Shown here piece by piece: positions 27,339-36,800 of a stretch of DNA of 64,000 bases. The notes under the pieces are model-generated. The model worked only from the letters and a program-made list of their open reading frames with translations, made no database searches and had not been told where the DNA came from. The DNA is from JAHECQ01 sp963775125 (GTDB taxonomy: Bacteria; Actinomycetota; Acidimicrobiia; Acidimicrobiales; SZUA-35), in NCBI GenBank assembly GCA_963775125.1, contig CAVZHQ010000002.1:1182731-1246730 (forward strand), written 5' to 3'. The translations under genes were made by a program, and so were the position numbers. Numbering within the stretch: the first letter of the stretch is position 1; each line of letters opens with the position of its first letter.

Positions 27339-28381
27339 CGCCGGTGGACCAGGTCGACGACTCGGGCAAGCTGCTCGGGGTCGGACTGCGGCAGCACGCC
27401 ATGGCCGAGGTTGAAGATGTGGCCGGGATGCCCGGCGTTGTCATCCAGCACTCGGATGGTCTCTCGTTCGAGCACTGACCACGGCGCCAGGATGAGCGCG
27501 GGATCAAGGTTGCCCTGCAGTGCCACGCGGCCGCCGGTTCGCTCGCGGGCGACGGCGAGCGGGGTACGCCAGTCGACACCGACGACCTCGGCGCCCGCCT
27601 CGGCCATCAGGGGCAGCAGCTCGCCGGTGTTGATGCCGAAGTGGATGCGAGGGATTCCCAAGGGGGCCATGGCGTCCATGATGCGACGGGAATGGGGGAG
27701 TACGAACTCCTGGTAGTGCTCGGGCCGCAGAGCACCGGCCCACGAGTCGAAGAGCTGGATGGCCGACGCTCCGGCCTCGACCTGTGCGGTGAGGGTGGCG
27801 ATGGCGTAGTCGGCGAGCCGGTCACACAAGCGGTGCCAGAGCGCCGGATCACCGTGCATCAGTGCCTTGACCTTTGCGTACTCCCGTGACGGACGGCCTT
27901 CGATCAGGTACGACGCAAGGGTGAAGGGGGCGCCGGCGAAGCCGATGAGCGGCACACCCTGAGGGGTGAGTTCGGCCACGAGGAGTTCGACGGTGCGGGT
28001 CTGGAAGTCGAGGTCATCCGACGGGTCGAGCGGGCGGAGCCGATCGAGGTCCGAGGCCGAAGCGAACGGGTGCTCGCACACCGGTCCGACGCCGGCGGCG
28101 ATGTCGATGCCGAAGCCGCCGGCCCAGATGGGGGTGACGATGTCGGAGAAGAGGATGGCGGCGTCGACGCCGTAGCGGCGGACGGGCTGCAGGGTGATCT
28201 CGGCTGCTCGGTCGGAGTCGGAAATGGCGTCGAGGATCGTGCCTTCGCCGCGCACGGCCCGGTATTCGGGTAGCGATCGACCGGCCTGGCGCATGAACCA
28301 CACCGGAATGCGTGGTGCAGGAAGTTGGCGGGCAGCAAGGAGGAACGGGGTGGTGTCCGGGTCGGGACGGAGCGGCGTCAC
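27335..28381 (-). CDS. hemE: Uroporphyrinogen decarboxylase
   Basis: Removes four carboxylates from uroporphyrinogen III to make coproporphyrinogen III. Signatures are PVWFMRQAGRSLPEYR, ILFSDIVTPIWAGGFGIDI (with the catalytic Asp), GFAGAPFTLASYLIEG, IQLFDSWAGAL, HFGINTGELLPLMAE, VALQGNLDPALI and IFNLGHGVLP. A GTG at 28381 (VTPLRPDPDTTPFLLAARQL) gives the usual N-terminal length; an in-frame TTG at 28444 with AGAGGAG nearby would add 21 residues. It is first of a compact run with hemG, lnt and pgi, and is divergent from the HelD gene. Confidence 0.92.
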   Translation of the reverse strand: MTPLRPDPDTTPFLLAARQLPAPRIPVWFMRQAGRSLPEYRAVRGEGTILDAISDSDRAAEITLQPVRRYGVDAAILFSDIVTPIWAGGFGIDIAAGVGPVCEHPFASASDLDRLRPLDPSDDLDFQTRTVELLVAELTPQGVPLIGFAGAPFTLASYLIEGRPSREYAKVKALMHGDPALWHRLCDRLADYAIATLTAQVEAGASAIQLFDSWAGALRPEHYQEFVLPHSRRIMDAMAPLGIPRIHFGINTGELLPLMAEAGAEVVGVDWRTPLAVARERTGGRVALQGNLDPALILAPWSVLERETIRVLDDNAGHPGHIFNLGHGVLPQSDPEQLARVVDLVHRR

Positions 28382-28458
28382 GGACCTGAACGGTACCGGC
28401 AGTTCGGTACTGGCGTTCGTCTCCTCTAGACTGGCAGCCCCCAAGTGGCAGGAAGACC

Positions 28459-30582
28459 TTGACTGACTACCACCCTGTGACCAACTCGTCGCCAGTGACC
28501 GACACCCACCCCGAGCTCGCCAGCGAGCAGACCCATCTCGATCGCGCCCATCGCCGCCTCGACGAGACGCGCGCCGAAGCGCTCAAGCTCAAGGACATGG
28601 TCGAAGTGGGTGCGGGGGGGACGAACCAGGCGCGCTGGGAGCGCGAGGTCATCAACGAGAACATCCTCACCCGCTTGAAGGATCTCGACATCGGTGACCG
28701 CTCACTGTGCTTCGGTCGAATCGACCGGGCCGAGTCCGAAGGCGGCGACAGCTTTCACATCGGGCGCATCGCCGTCGCCGATACCGACCAGGAACCGCTG
28801 GTCGTCGACTGGCGGGCTCCCGTCGCCGAAGCCTTTTATCGGGCCACCGGCCGAGACCCACAGGGGCTGGTCCGCCGTCGACATTTCATCTCCCGCGGCC
28901 GCCAGCTCCTCGGCCTCGAGGATGAGTTCTTCGGGGACGCCGCCACCGCCGAGCGGGTCACGGTCAACGGCCGAGAGCTCCGGGGAACCGGCGCCCTCAT
29001 CGCTGCACTCGAGACGTCCCGCACCGGTCGGCTCAACGACATCATCGGCACCATCCAGGCCGAACAGGACGAGATCATTCGGTCGCCGCTGCCCGGCGTG
29101 CTGGTGGTCCAAGGTGGACCAGGCACGGGCAAGACGGTCGTGGCCCTGCACCGAGCCGCGTACCTTCTCTATACCCACCGGTTCCCCCTGGACGGCCAGG
29201 GACTTCTGGTTGTGGGCCCGAACCGCCTGTTCCTCGGCTACATCGAGCAGGTGCTGCCCTCCCTCGGCGAAGCCGGCGTCGAGTTGTCCGTGTTGGCCGA
29301 TCTCGTTCCCCAAGTGCGGGTGCAGGGCCGCGACCCGCTCGACACGGCACGGGTGAAGGGCGACCTCCGCATGATCGGCTTCGTTCGTCGCGCGGTGCGA
29401 GATCGCGAACGGCCGCTTCGTTCCGACCTGGTCGTCGGCATGGGCGTCCGGCGGCTGCGCATGCGGGTCGATCAATCGGTGCAGATCATCGCCGAAGCAC
29501 GCCGACGCTTCCGGTCGCACAACCAGGCGCGGAAGTTCGTGGCCGGCGCGGTGTACGACGCGCTCGCTCGCTCGCATCCCGACGACCCCGATCCCACGCT
29601 GGTCCGAGAGGCCATCGACGCCGACCCTGGCGTGCGCGAGGCTCTGAACTGGATGTGGCCGGTGTTGACACCGGCCCAGCTACTTCACGACTTGTTCGGC
29701 TCCGCCGCGCTGATCCGCTCGGCCGGGCCCGACCTGTCCGAGGCGGAGCGCGACGCGCTCTACCGTCCTTGGCACACCTCCCGCGACGGCCTGCAGGTCA
29801 TGTGGACCGTCGACGACGTTCCCCTGCTCGACGAGGCGTATGACCGTCTAGGCCCCCGTCCGAAGAAGGCCGACCTCGACGAGGTCCGCACCTACGGTCA
29901 CATCGTCGTCGACGAAGCTCAGGACCTGTCGCCGCTTCAGCTCAGGATGCTGACCCGACGTTCCCTGAACGGGTCGATGACCGTCGTCGGCGACATCGCC
30001 CAGTCCACCGGCGCCTGGGCTCACAACGATTGGCAGGAGGTGCTCGAACACCTGCCCGATCGGCGCCCATCTCGTCGGGCTGAACTCACGGTCGGCTACC
30101 GCATCCCGGGTCCTTCGATGGCGTTGGCCGCCCGGTTACTGCCCTACGCCGCTCCCGATCTCGCCCCCCCAACCGCCGTGCGCTCCGACGGTGACGAGCC
30201 CCGCTTCGTCGCCGTCGATCCCGGCCGGTCCCTCGCCGACGCCGTGGTCGTCGAAGCCCAACGGGAACTCGAACGCCTCGGTCAGGGGAACGTGGCTGTC
30301 GTCGTGCCCGCGTCGTTGGTGGCCGCGGTGGCGGCCGCCTTCGAACGCAGCACGGTCGATGCCGGCATCGCCCCGCGTGACGGGCTCGACAACGCCATCA
30401 CCGTGGTACCCGTTGGTTTCGTCAAGGGCCTCGAGGTCGACGTCGCCGTCGTGGTCGAACCCGCCGCCATCCTGGCCGAAGAACCCCAAGGCTACCGATC
30501 GCTCTACGTGGCCCTCACCCGCGCCACCCAGCGCCTCTGCCTGGTCCACCAGCGCCCTCTCCCCACCCCCCTCACCTCCTGA
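28459..30582 (+). CDS. HelD/UvrD-like ATPase (RNA polymerase-recycling type)
   Basis: A 707-aa superfamily 1 ATPase. An N-terminal helical region (about residues 20-60, EQTHLDRAHRRLDETRAEALKL) is followed by the HelD-specific block (HIGRIAVAD...PLVVDWRAPVAEAFYRAT). The Walker A VVQGGPGTGKTVVALHRAAY is near residue 215-235, motif II is IVVDEAQDLSPLQLRML, and motif VI is SLYVALTRATQRLCLVH. HelD proteins insert their N-terminal coiled coil into the RNA polymerase channel and release stalled enzyme; actinobacterial members can protect against rifamycins. The start codon is TTG. Function is inferred from family architecture. Confidence 0.85.
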   Translation: MTDYHPVTNSSPVTDTHPELASEQTHLDRAHRRLDETRAEALKLKDMVEVGAGGTNQARWEREVINENILTRLKDLDIGDRSLCFGRIDRAESEGGDSFHIGRIAVADTDQEPLVVDWRAPVAEAFYRATGRDPQGLVRRRHFISRGRQLLGLEDEFFGDAATAERVTVNGRELRGTGALIAALETSRTGRLNDIIGTIQAEQDEIIRSPLPGVLVVQGGPGTGKTVVALHRAAYLLYTHRFPLDGQGLLVVGPNRLFLGYIEQVLPSLGEAGVELSVLADLVPQVRVQGRDPLDTARVKGDLRMIGFVRRAVRDRERPLRSDLVVGMGVRRLRMRVDQSVQIIAEARRRFRSHNQARKFVAGAVYDALARSHPDDPDPTLVREAIDADPGVREALNWMWPVLTPAQLLHDLFGSAALIRSAGPDLSEAERDALYRPWHTSRDGLQVMWTVDDVPLLDEAYDRLGPRPKKADLDEVRTYGHIVVDEAQDLSPLQLRMLTRRSLNGSMTVVGDIAQSTGAWAHNDWQEVLEHLPDRRPSRRAELTVGYRIPGPSMALAARLLPYAAPDLAPPTAVRSDGDEPRFVAVDPGRSLADAVVVEAQRELERLGQGNVAVVVPASLVAAVAAAFERSTVDAGIAPRDGLDNAITVVPVGFVKGLEVDVAVVVEPAAILAEEPQGYRSLYVALTRATQRLCLVHQRPLPTPLTS

Positions 30583-30600
30583 CCGTTCGCCCCAAGCGTT

Positions 30601-30643
30601 CTGCAGTACAGGGACCGGCGAAACGCCGGCGTGGGTACTGCAG
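30601..30643. repeat. 43-bp palindrome, family 1, copy A
   Basis: Outer arms CTGCAGTAC and GTACTGCAG enclose an inner hairpin CCGGCG-AAA-CGCCGG. It is identical to copy B 61 bp downstream. It lies between the convergent HelD and AbiEi/DUF559 genes. Confidence 0.85.
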
Positions 30644-30661
30644 TTCGTCGGACCGGGGGTT

Positions 30662-30704
30662 CTGCAGTACAGGGACCGGCGAAACGCCGGCGTGGGTACT
30701 GCAG
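30662..30704. repeat. 43-bp palindrome, family 1, copy B
   Basis: Exact duplicate of copy A, in the same orientation, including flanking TT and TTCGTCGG. The pair forms a tandem of about 53-bp units with an 8-bp spacer. Confidence 0.85.
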
Positions 30705-30755
30705 TTCGTCGGCGAGGCAGGCCTGAGGGCCAGGGTTCAGTGACGCGATGGCCGG

Positions 30756-31703
30756 TCAGGCGGCTGGAAGCGCTTGAGTCGGGCGGCGTCGACGGATGAT
30801 GTCGGCTACCTCGTCCAGCGCGTGGCGGTCCTCGAACACGTCGCGCCAGGTGACTCTGAGGGTTAGCCAACCGTGGGAGGCGGCGAGCCGATCACGCCGG
30901 CGATCGTCCTCGAACGCGGCCGACGTGTCGTGGAATCGTCGGCCGTCGGCTTCGAGAATGGTGCGGCTCGATACGTCGCCGAAATCGACGATGTAGCGAA
31001 TGCCGTCGTACCACGGCGGCCGGAACTGGCGGCGCAGCCAGAGACCTCGGGTGGTCAACGCCTGCTCGGTGCGGAGCTCGAGTTCGCTCTCGGGGAATGG
31101 ATCGTCGGTGACCAAGGCTTCCAGTACGTCGCGCATTGGCCGAGTCCCGCGCCGGCCCCGTTTGGCCAGGTCCTGGTGGCAACGCACCAGCTCGTCGAGC
31201 GAGGGAGCCGAGGTGGTGGCCTGAACCTCGACGAGCCGCCGAAGGCGAAGCGGGCTGATCTGCATTGCGAGATCGCAAAGGGTCCGGGCCGCCGTCGTGA
31301 CCAACAGTCCGCAGACATCGACGAGGTGGTGCGGAGGCAAGAACCGGGTCTGGTGGAAGGTGGCGAACTCGTGACGGGAGCGCACTGAGTTGGGAGCAAC
31401 GACGTGGAGGTCGTCGGTGCGGTAGCGATCGGACCGGTACAGGCTCGATCCGTGCAGGTACGCCGCGCTCTCGCGGGCGACGGCACCGCCGGGCACAGCG
31501 GCAGTAGCGAGCGCGAGCGGTGTCCACTGATCGACCAACGGATCGACGACGTACAGCCCGGCGCCAACCGGTCGCAGCAGCTGTCCGATTTGGCGGTCGA
31601 CCGTGTCCCTGGTGAGCCCGAGGTCGAGCAGTCGAGATCGGGTCACCACCCCGTGAGATCGACCAGCAGTTTCCAGCAAGGTCACATCCGCCTGATTCGC
31701 CAT
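30756..31703 (-). CDS. AbiEi-like winged-helix protein with C-terminal DUF559 (Vsr-like) nuclease domain
   Basis: The 315-aa protein starts at the ATG at 31703. Residues 1-50 (LLETAGRSHGVVTRSRLLDLGLT...GLYVV) look like the AbiEi antitoxin N-terminal winged helix. The middle (HLVDVCGLLVTTAARTLCDLA) matches AbiEi-type proteins. The last 90 residues form a DUF559/Vsr-like PD-(D/E)xK domain: IVDFGDVSSRTILEADGRRFH, then DDRRRDRLAASHGWLTLRVTW. No AbiEii toxin gene is adjacent, so this is not a classic type IV toxin-antitoxin pair. Palindrome copies A/B lie downstream and C/D, inverted, upstream. Nucleolytic activity is inferred from motifs. The reading frame is open to 32624, but that upstream part overlaps the hydratase gene and is not real. 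Confidence 0.75.
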   Translation of the reverse strand: MANQADVTLLETAGRSHGVVTRSRLLDLGLTRDTVDRQIGQLLRPVGAGLYVVDPLVDQWTPLALATAAVPGGAVARESAAYLHGSSLYRSDRYRTDDLHVVAPNSVRSRHEFATFHQTRFLPPHHLVDVCGLLVTTAARTLCDLAMQISPLRLRRLVEVQATTSAPSLDELVRCHQDLAKRGRRGTRPMRDVLEALVTDDPFPESELELRTEQALTTRGLWLRRQFRPPWYDGIRYIVDFGDVSSRTILEADGRRFHDTSAAFEDDRRRDRLAASHGWLTLRVTWRDVFEDRHALDEVADIIRRRRPTQALPAA

Positions 31704-31800
31704 CACCCCATCCTCACGACCGCCTGTGACAGCGAAGATGATCACCGACACGAGCACTACCCGCGTCCGGTGCGAGGCTCCCACCGGAGCCGCCGCCGAA

Positions 31801-31843
31801 CCGCAGTACACACGCCGGCGTTTCGCCCGTCCCCGTACTGCAG
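31801..31843. repeat. 43-bp palindrome, family 1, copy C (inverted)
   Basis: Starts CCGCAGTAC (one change from the consensus CTGCAGTAC) and ends GTACTGCAG. The inner hairpin GCCGGCGTTTCGCCC-like sequence is the reverse complement of that in A and B. It lies upstream of the AbiEi/DUF559 gene. Confidence 0.8.
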
Positions 31844-31861
31844 AACGCCCGGCCCAACGAA

Positions 31862-31904
31862 CTGCAGTACAACGGTCGGGGTTTCGCCGGTCCCAGTACT
31901 GCAG
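31862..31904. repeat. 43-bp palindrome, family 1, copy D (inverted)
   Basis: Arms CTGCAGTAC and GTACTGCAG with a diverged centre (GGTCGGGGTTTCGCCGGT). It has the same orientation as C and begins 61 bp after it, the same spacing as A to B. Confidence 0.8.
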
Positions 31905-31957
31905 AACGATCAAGGTGCCGCCGATCGGGACGAGGCACGCCAGGGCTTGGGAACGGG

Positions 31958-32737
31958 CTAGCGGGCGAGCCAGGTGGGCTTCTGGCCGGGTTGGCGCGTT
32001 CCGAACGATTTGGCGTCTTCGGTCGTGGCTGCGACCTTGCGCATGGTCTCGCCGAAGCGGATGGCTTCGGCGAAGGGCATCTGCTGACCGCGTCGGGCGA
32101 TCTCCTTGGTGGCTCGCACCGCAAGGGGCGCGCAGTTGTCGACCAGGCGTTGGGCCAAGGCACGGGCTTCGTCCATCAGGTCCTCGCCGGACACGATCTT
32201 CATGACCAGACCGATCTCCTTTGCTCGCTGAGCCGAGATGCGATCGCCCAGGAGCAGAAGTTCCATCGCTCCCTGCCAGCCGATCATCTGTGGCATCCGC
32301 ACCGCACCCTGCACGGTGGGCACGCCGAGCTGCACCTCGGGGAAGCCGAACTGGGCGTCCTCGCTGGCGATGACGAAGTCGCACGCCGACACCATGGTGA
32401 GTCCGAAGCCCAGTGCGTACCCGTTGACGGCCGCGATGATCGGTTTCCAGATCTCCTTGCCGCTCTCGAGCGAGGTGAAGCTCGGGACCTCCCAGAAGGA
32501 ATGCTCGGCATTGCCCACCGCGGCCCCGGGTCCACCCTTGGTATCGGCCCCGGCGCAGAACGCCCGACCCTTGCCGGTCACGATGGCCACCCAGGCCTCG
32601 TCGTCGGTTCGGAGTTGCTCCCACGCCGCGTTCAGGTCGGCGCGGAGTTCGGCGTTGATGGCGTTCATCGCCTCCGGGCGGTTGTAGGTGATGGTGGCGA
32701 TGTGGCCAACGCGCTCATACAGGACGGTTCCAGGCAT
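31958..32737 (-). CDS. Enoyl-CoA hydratase/isomerase family protein
   Basis: A 259-aa crotonase-fold protein that acts on acyl-CoA. The oxyanion-hole segments are GRAFCAGADTKG and NGYALGFGLTMVSACDFVIA, and FGFPEVQLGVPTVQGAVRMP carries the catalytic-region Glu. It could hydrate an enoyl-CoA or catalyse a related crotonase reaction; the substrate is not predictable. Between it and the LLM gene upstream lies a long hairpin (32806-32876). Confidence 0.88.
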   Translation of the reverse strand: MPGTVLYERVGHIATITYNRPEAMNAINAELRADLNAAWEQLRTDDEAWVAIVTGKGRAFCAGADTKGGPGAAVGNAEHSFWEVPSFTSLESGKEIWKPIIAAVNGYALGFGLTMVSACDFVIASEDAQFGFPEVQLGVPTVQGAVRMPQMIGWQGAMELLLLGDRISAQRAKEIGLVMKIVSGEDLMDEARALAQRLVDNCAPLAVRATKEIARRGQQMPFAEAIRFGETMRKVAATTEDAKSFGTRQPGQKPTWLAR

Positions 32738-32805
32738 GTCGGTCTGCTCCTCGGGTCGGTGCCCGTAGTTGACCCCGAACCGTCAACCCCTGGCAAGACC
32801 CACCG

Positions 32806-32876
32806 CCCCACCCAGAAATTTGACGCGTCAGCCACGCCACACGTGGCTAACGCGTCACAGAATGCTGGGTGGGGGG
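32806..32876. repeat. Long imperfect hairpin, family 3 (single copy seen)
   Basis: The inner stem TGACGCGTCAGCCACG pairs with CGTGGCTAACGCGTCA (one mismatch) around CCACA. An outer stem pairs CCCCACCCAG with CTGGGTGGGG. It sits between the 3' end of the LLM gene and the 5' end of the hydratase gene, both on the minus strand. It could be a terminator, an attenuator of the hydratase gene or a dispersed element. Confidence 0.6.
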
Positions 32877-32877
32877 C

Positions 32878-33813
32878 TCACCTATCAGCGAGCCGAGCGA
32901 CGACGGGGGCGAACTCGTCCATCACGTCGGCTCCCACGGTGATGTAGCTGAAGCCGAATCGGTCTCGTCGGGCAACGAGGTCGTCGATCATCGATTCGAC
33001 ATCGCCGATGAGCGCCAGTGGCGAGGCCAGCGCCTGAGCACCCGTGAGGCCCACTGCGCCTGCGAGGAGGTCGGCAGTCCCGACTCGATCATCGGCGAAG
33101 ACCACGAAGTGGATTCGGGACTGAAGTTCGATCTGGTCGAATCGGTCGCCGGCGCCTTCGGCCACCCACGCCAGCTTCTCGACGAAGTTCTCGACCGTGC
33201 CATCGCTGATGGTCTCGGCGTCGAAGGCACCCGATCGCAGATTGGCGTTGATGCCGACGATGTCGGCGTACCGACCAGCGGTTCGAAGCATGCGAGGCCC
33301 GCCTCCGCCGATCAGGACCGGCGGCCTCGGCCGCTGGACGGGCTTTGGCTGGAGATCGAGTTCGGTGATGGAGTAGTGCTGTCCGGTGAACGAGAAGGGC
33401 CCGTCAGCGAAGAGACCATCGAGGATGTGCAGGGTCTCGACCATGCGCTCGATCCGGACGCCGGGCCGATCCAGGGGGATGCCGGCCGCCGCGTAGTCGG
33501 TCAGCATCCAACCAGCGCCCAACCCGAGCTCGAGGCGCCCGTCGGACAACAGGTCGATCGTTGCCATCTCGCCGGCCAGGATGACCGGATGGCGGTAGTC
33601 GTTGGCCAGGACCAACGCGCCGACGCGGAGCGTGGTTGTGGCGTCGGCTGCGGCCTGGAGCGCCGGAACGGGCGCCAACTGTCCGTCGAAATGATCGGGC
33701 AGCGTGAGCGTCGAATAGCCGAGGTCTTCGGTCTTCTGGGCCAGTTCCCGCCAGGCGGTTGCGGAGGGGGCGAGCTTGGCCTGGATGCCGAAGCGGAAGG
33801 GGTTGGGCATCAC
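32878..33813 (-). CDS. LLM-class (F420-type) oxidoreductase
   Basis: A 311-aa TIM-barrel of the bacterial luciferase-like family. It has FGIQAKLAPSATAW, TLTLPDHFDGQLAPVPAL, LRVGALVLANDYRHPVILA, DLLSDGRLELGLGAGW and PVLIGGGGPRMLRTAGRYADIVG. Actinobacterial proteins of this type commonly use coenzyme F420; the substrate is unknown. It is divergent from lhr, with 77 bases between starts. Confidence 0.88.
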   Translation of the reverse strand: MMPNPFRFGIQAKLAPSATAWRELAQKTEDLGYSTLTLPDHFDGQLAPVPALQAAADATTTLRVGALVLANDYRHPVILAGEMATIDLLSDGRLELGLGAGWMLTDYAAAGIPLDRPGVRIERMVETLHILDGLFADGPFSFTGQHYSITELDLQPKPVQRPRPPVLIGGGGPRMLRTAGRYADIVGINANLRSGAFDAETISDGTVENFVEKLAWVAEGAGDRFDQIELQSRIHFVVFADDRVGTADLLAGAVGLTGAQALASPLALIGDVESMIDDLVARRDRFGFSYITVGADVMDEFAPVVARLADR

Positions 33814-33890
33814 CGGACCTTAGCGGCAGGGGTTGGCCGTGGCTCGAAGCGCGACCCACCCCATAGTTCACGGGCCGGTAGCGTGACCGG

Positions 33891-36800
33891 GTGGCAGGAC
33901 ACCCGGTGCTCGACTCGTTCAGCCCTGCCGCGGCGGCCTGGTTCTCGACCTCGTTCGTCGAGCCCACCCCGCCGCAGATCGAGGGCTGGCCGTCCATTGC
34001 GGCCGGTCACCACACGCTCATTCTCGCCCCCACCGGTAGTGGCAAGACGCTGAGTGCGTTCTTCTGGGGGCTCGATCGACTGACGTCCCATGCGCCACCG
34101 GACGACAAACTCACGCGTACTCGGCTGCTGTACATCTCCCCGCTGCGGGCTCTGGCCGTGGATGTGGAGAAGAACCTCCGGGCCCCGCTCCAGGGCATAC
34201 GACTGGCGGCGGAACGGCTCGACGAGCCCTTCTTCGAACCGACTGTGGCGTTGCGCACGGGTGACACGCCGGCCGACGAGCGTCGTCGGCTGGTCAGCCA
34301 CCCGCCCGACCTGCTGATCACCACCCCCGAGTCGCTGTATCTGATGCTCACCTCTGCGGCCCGCAAGACGTTGGCCGGCGTGGAGACGGTGATCATCGAC
34401 GAGATCCACGCGTTGGCGGCCACCAAGCGAGGCGCCCACCTGGCATTGTCGCTCGAACGACTGGAACGGGTCACCGAACGCCCGCCGCAGCGGGTCGGGC
34501 TCTCGGCCACCCAACGGCCGCTCGAGGAGATCGCTCGCTTCCTCGGCGGGCACGACTCGGCAACGCGCGCTCCACGCCCGGTACGCATCATCGACACCGG
34601 CATTCGCAAGGCCCTCGACCTCGAGGTGATCGTCCCGGTCGACGACATGAGTCGACTGGGCGAGGTCATCCAGCCCGAACCGGATGCCGAAGCAAACGGG
34701 GTCGGCGTGCGTCGCAGCATCTGGCCGGCCATGCACCCGCAACTGCTGGCCCTCATTCACGCCCACCGCTCCACCATCGTCTTCGTCAACTCGCGCCGCC
34801 TGGCCGAGCGCCTGGCCACCCGCCTGAATGAACTGGACGCCGACGGCGAGAACCGTGCAGCCGAGGCGCAGGGTCGCCCGCCCGAGGGTCACGACCTGGT
34901 GAAGGCTCATCACGGCTCACTCAGTCGCGAGCAGCGCCTGCTCATCGAGGATCAACTCAAGCGGGGCGACCTGAAAGCCATCGTCGCTACGTCGTCGCTC
35001 GAGCTCGGCATCGACATGGGAGCGGTCGATCTGGTCGTTCAGGTCGAGTCGCCCGGGGCCGTCAGCCGCGGCCTGCAACGGGTCGGGCGGGCCGGTCACC
35101 AGGTCGGAGCCCCGAGCGTTGGCAAACTGTTCCCCAAGCACCGCGCCGACCTCCTCGAAGCAGCAGTGGTCGTCGAACGCATGCACGCCGGGCTCATCGA
35201 GGAGACCCGCTACCCCCGCAACCCGCTCGACGTCCTTGCCCAACAGATCGTGGCCGCGTGCGCGATGGACGACTGGTCGGTCACCGATCTTGCAGCACTC
35301 GTCCGCTCGGCCGCCAACTTCGCCGACCTGTCCGACGAGGTCTTCGACGCGGTCCTCGACCTGCTCGCCGGTCGCTACCCGTCCGACGAGTTCGCCGAGC
35401 TGCGACCCCGGATCGTGTGGGACCGGGTCGAGGGAACGGTCCGGGGACGGCCCGGCTCGCAGCGCCTTGCGGTCACCTCGGGCGGGACCATTCCCGACCG
35501 TGGGCTGTTCGGCGTCTTCCTGCCCGACGGCACCAGGGTCGGCGAGCTCGACGAAGAGATGGTCTACGAGTCGAGAGCCGGCGAGACCTTCCTTTTGGGA
35601 GCCAGCACCTGGCGCATCGAGGACATCACCCACGAGCGAGTGGTCGTCGTTCCCGCCCCCGGTCAGCCGGGCAAGATGCCCTTTTGGCACGGCGACGGCC
35701 CGGGCCGACCGCTCGAACTGGGAAGGGCCATCGGCGCCTTCACCAGGGAGATCCTGGCCGCCGGAGAACAGCAGGCGCTGAGCCGCATGAAGGACGGTCC
35801 TGGCCTGGACGACCGAGCAGCCTCGAACCTCTGGCAGTTCCTCGACGAACAACGCGAGGTCACCGGTCGGGTGCCGGACGACCGGACCATCGTCATCGAG
35901 CGCTTCCGCGACGAGATCGGCGACTGGAGGGTGTGCATCCTCACCCCGTTCGGCGCGCAGGTGCACGCTCCGTGGGGCATGGCGCTCCAGCACCGACTGG
36001 CCGAACTCTGGGGCCTCGACGTCGAGCTGATGTGGAGCGACGACGGCATCGTCATCCGTCTCCCCGAAGCCGTCGATCGGCTGCCGGGCGAGGAACTGCT
36101 GATCGATCCTGAGGATCTCGACGACCTGTTGGTCAGTCGACTGCCGTCGACGGCGATGTTCTCGTCCCGCTTTCGGGAGTGCGCGGCCCGGGCGTTGATG
36201 CTGCCCCGCCGCCGGCCCGATCGGCGGACTCCGCTGTGGCAGCAGCGGCAGAAGGCGGCCGATTTGTTGGCAGTTGCGGCCAAGTACCCGAGCTTCCCGT
36301 TGCTGCTCGAGACCACCCGGGAGTGCGTCAACGACGTCTTCGACCTCCCAGCCTTGCGCCAGGTCCTCACCGAACTGCGGGCCCGCAAGATCCGGGTCCA
36401 TGCCGTCGACACCGACTCCGCGTCACCGATGGCCCAGTCGCTCATCTTCGGCTGGATCGCGCAGTACATGTACGAAGGCGACGCGCCGTTGGCCGAGCGG
36501 CGGGCTGCCGCGCTGTCGCTCGATCGCGAATTGCTCCTCGATCTACTGGGCGCCGAAGAGCTGCGGGAACTGCTCGATCCTGACGTGCTGGCCGACCTCG
36601 AGCAGGAGCTGCAGCGAACCGCAGAGGGCTGGCTGGCCAAGTCGGTCGACGGCATCGAGGACCTGTTGCGGTGGCTCGGGCCGCTGACCCCCGAGGCCGT
36701 TGCGGCTCGGTCGATCCCCGATCTGCCCGTGGACGCAGCCGTCCAGCAACTGCTCACCGAGCGGCGGATCATCGAGGTCGTCGTTTCCGGACGGCCGATG

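Noticed and set aside
30601..30704. Tandem palindromes considered as a short CRISPR array
   Set aside because: There are only two units, the spacer between them is 18 bases, each unit is a palindrome, and single copies occur elsewhere. No cas genes are present.
30756..31703. Classic AbiE type IV toxin-antitoxin system
   Set aside because: No AbiEii nucleotidyltransferase toxin is adjacent, and the AbiEi-like domain is fused to a DUF559 domain instead.
30756..32624. A 622-residue minus-strand frame covering AbiEi/DUF559 and the region upstream
   Set aside because: The upstream part overlaps the enoyl-CoA hydratase gene in another frame and has shadow-like Arg/Gly composition. The real gene starts at the ATG at 31703.
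34917..36401. 494-residue minus-strand frame opposite lhr
   Set aside because: Antisense shadow of the helicase; composition and lack of motifs argue against coding.
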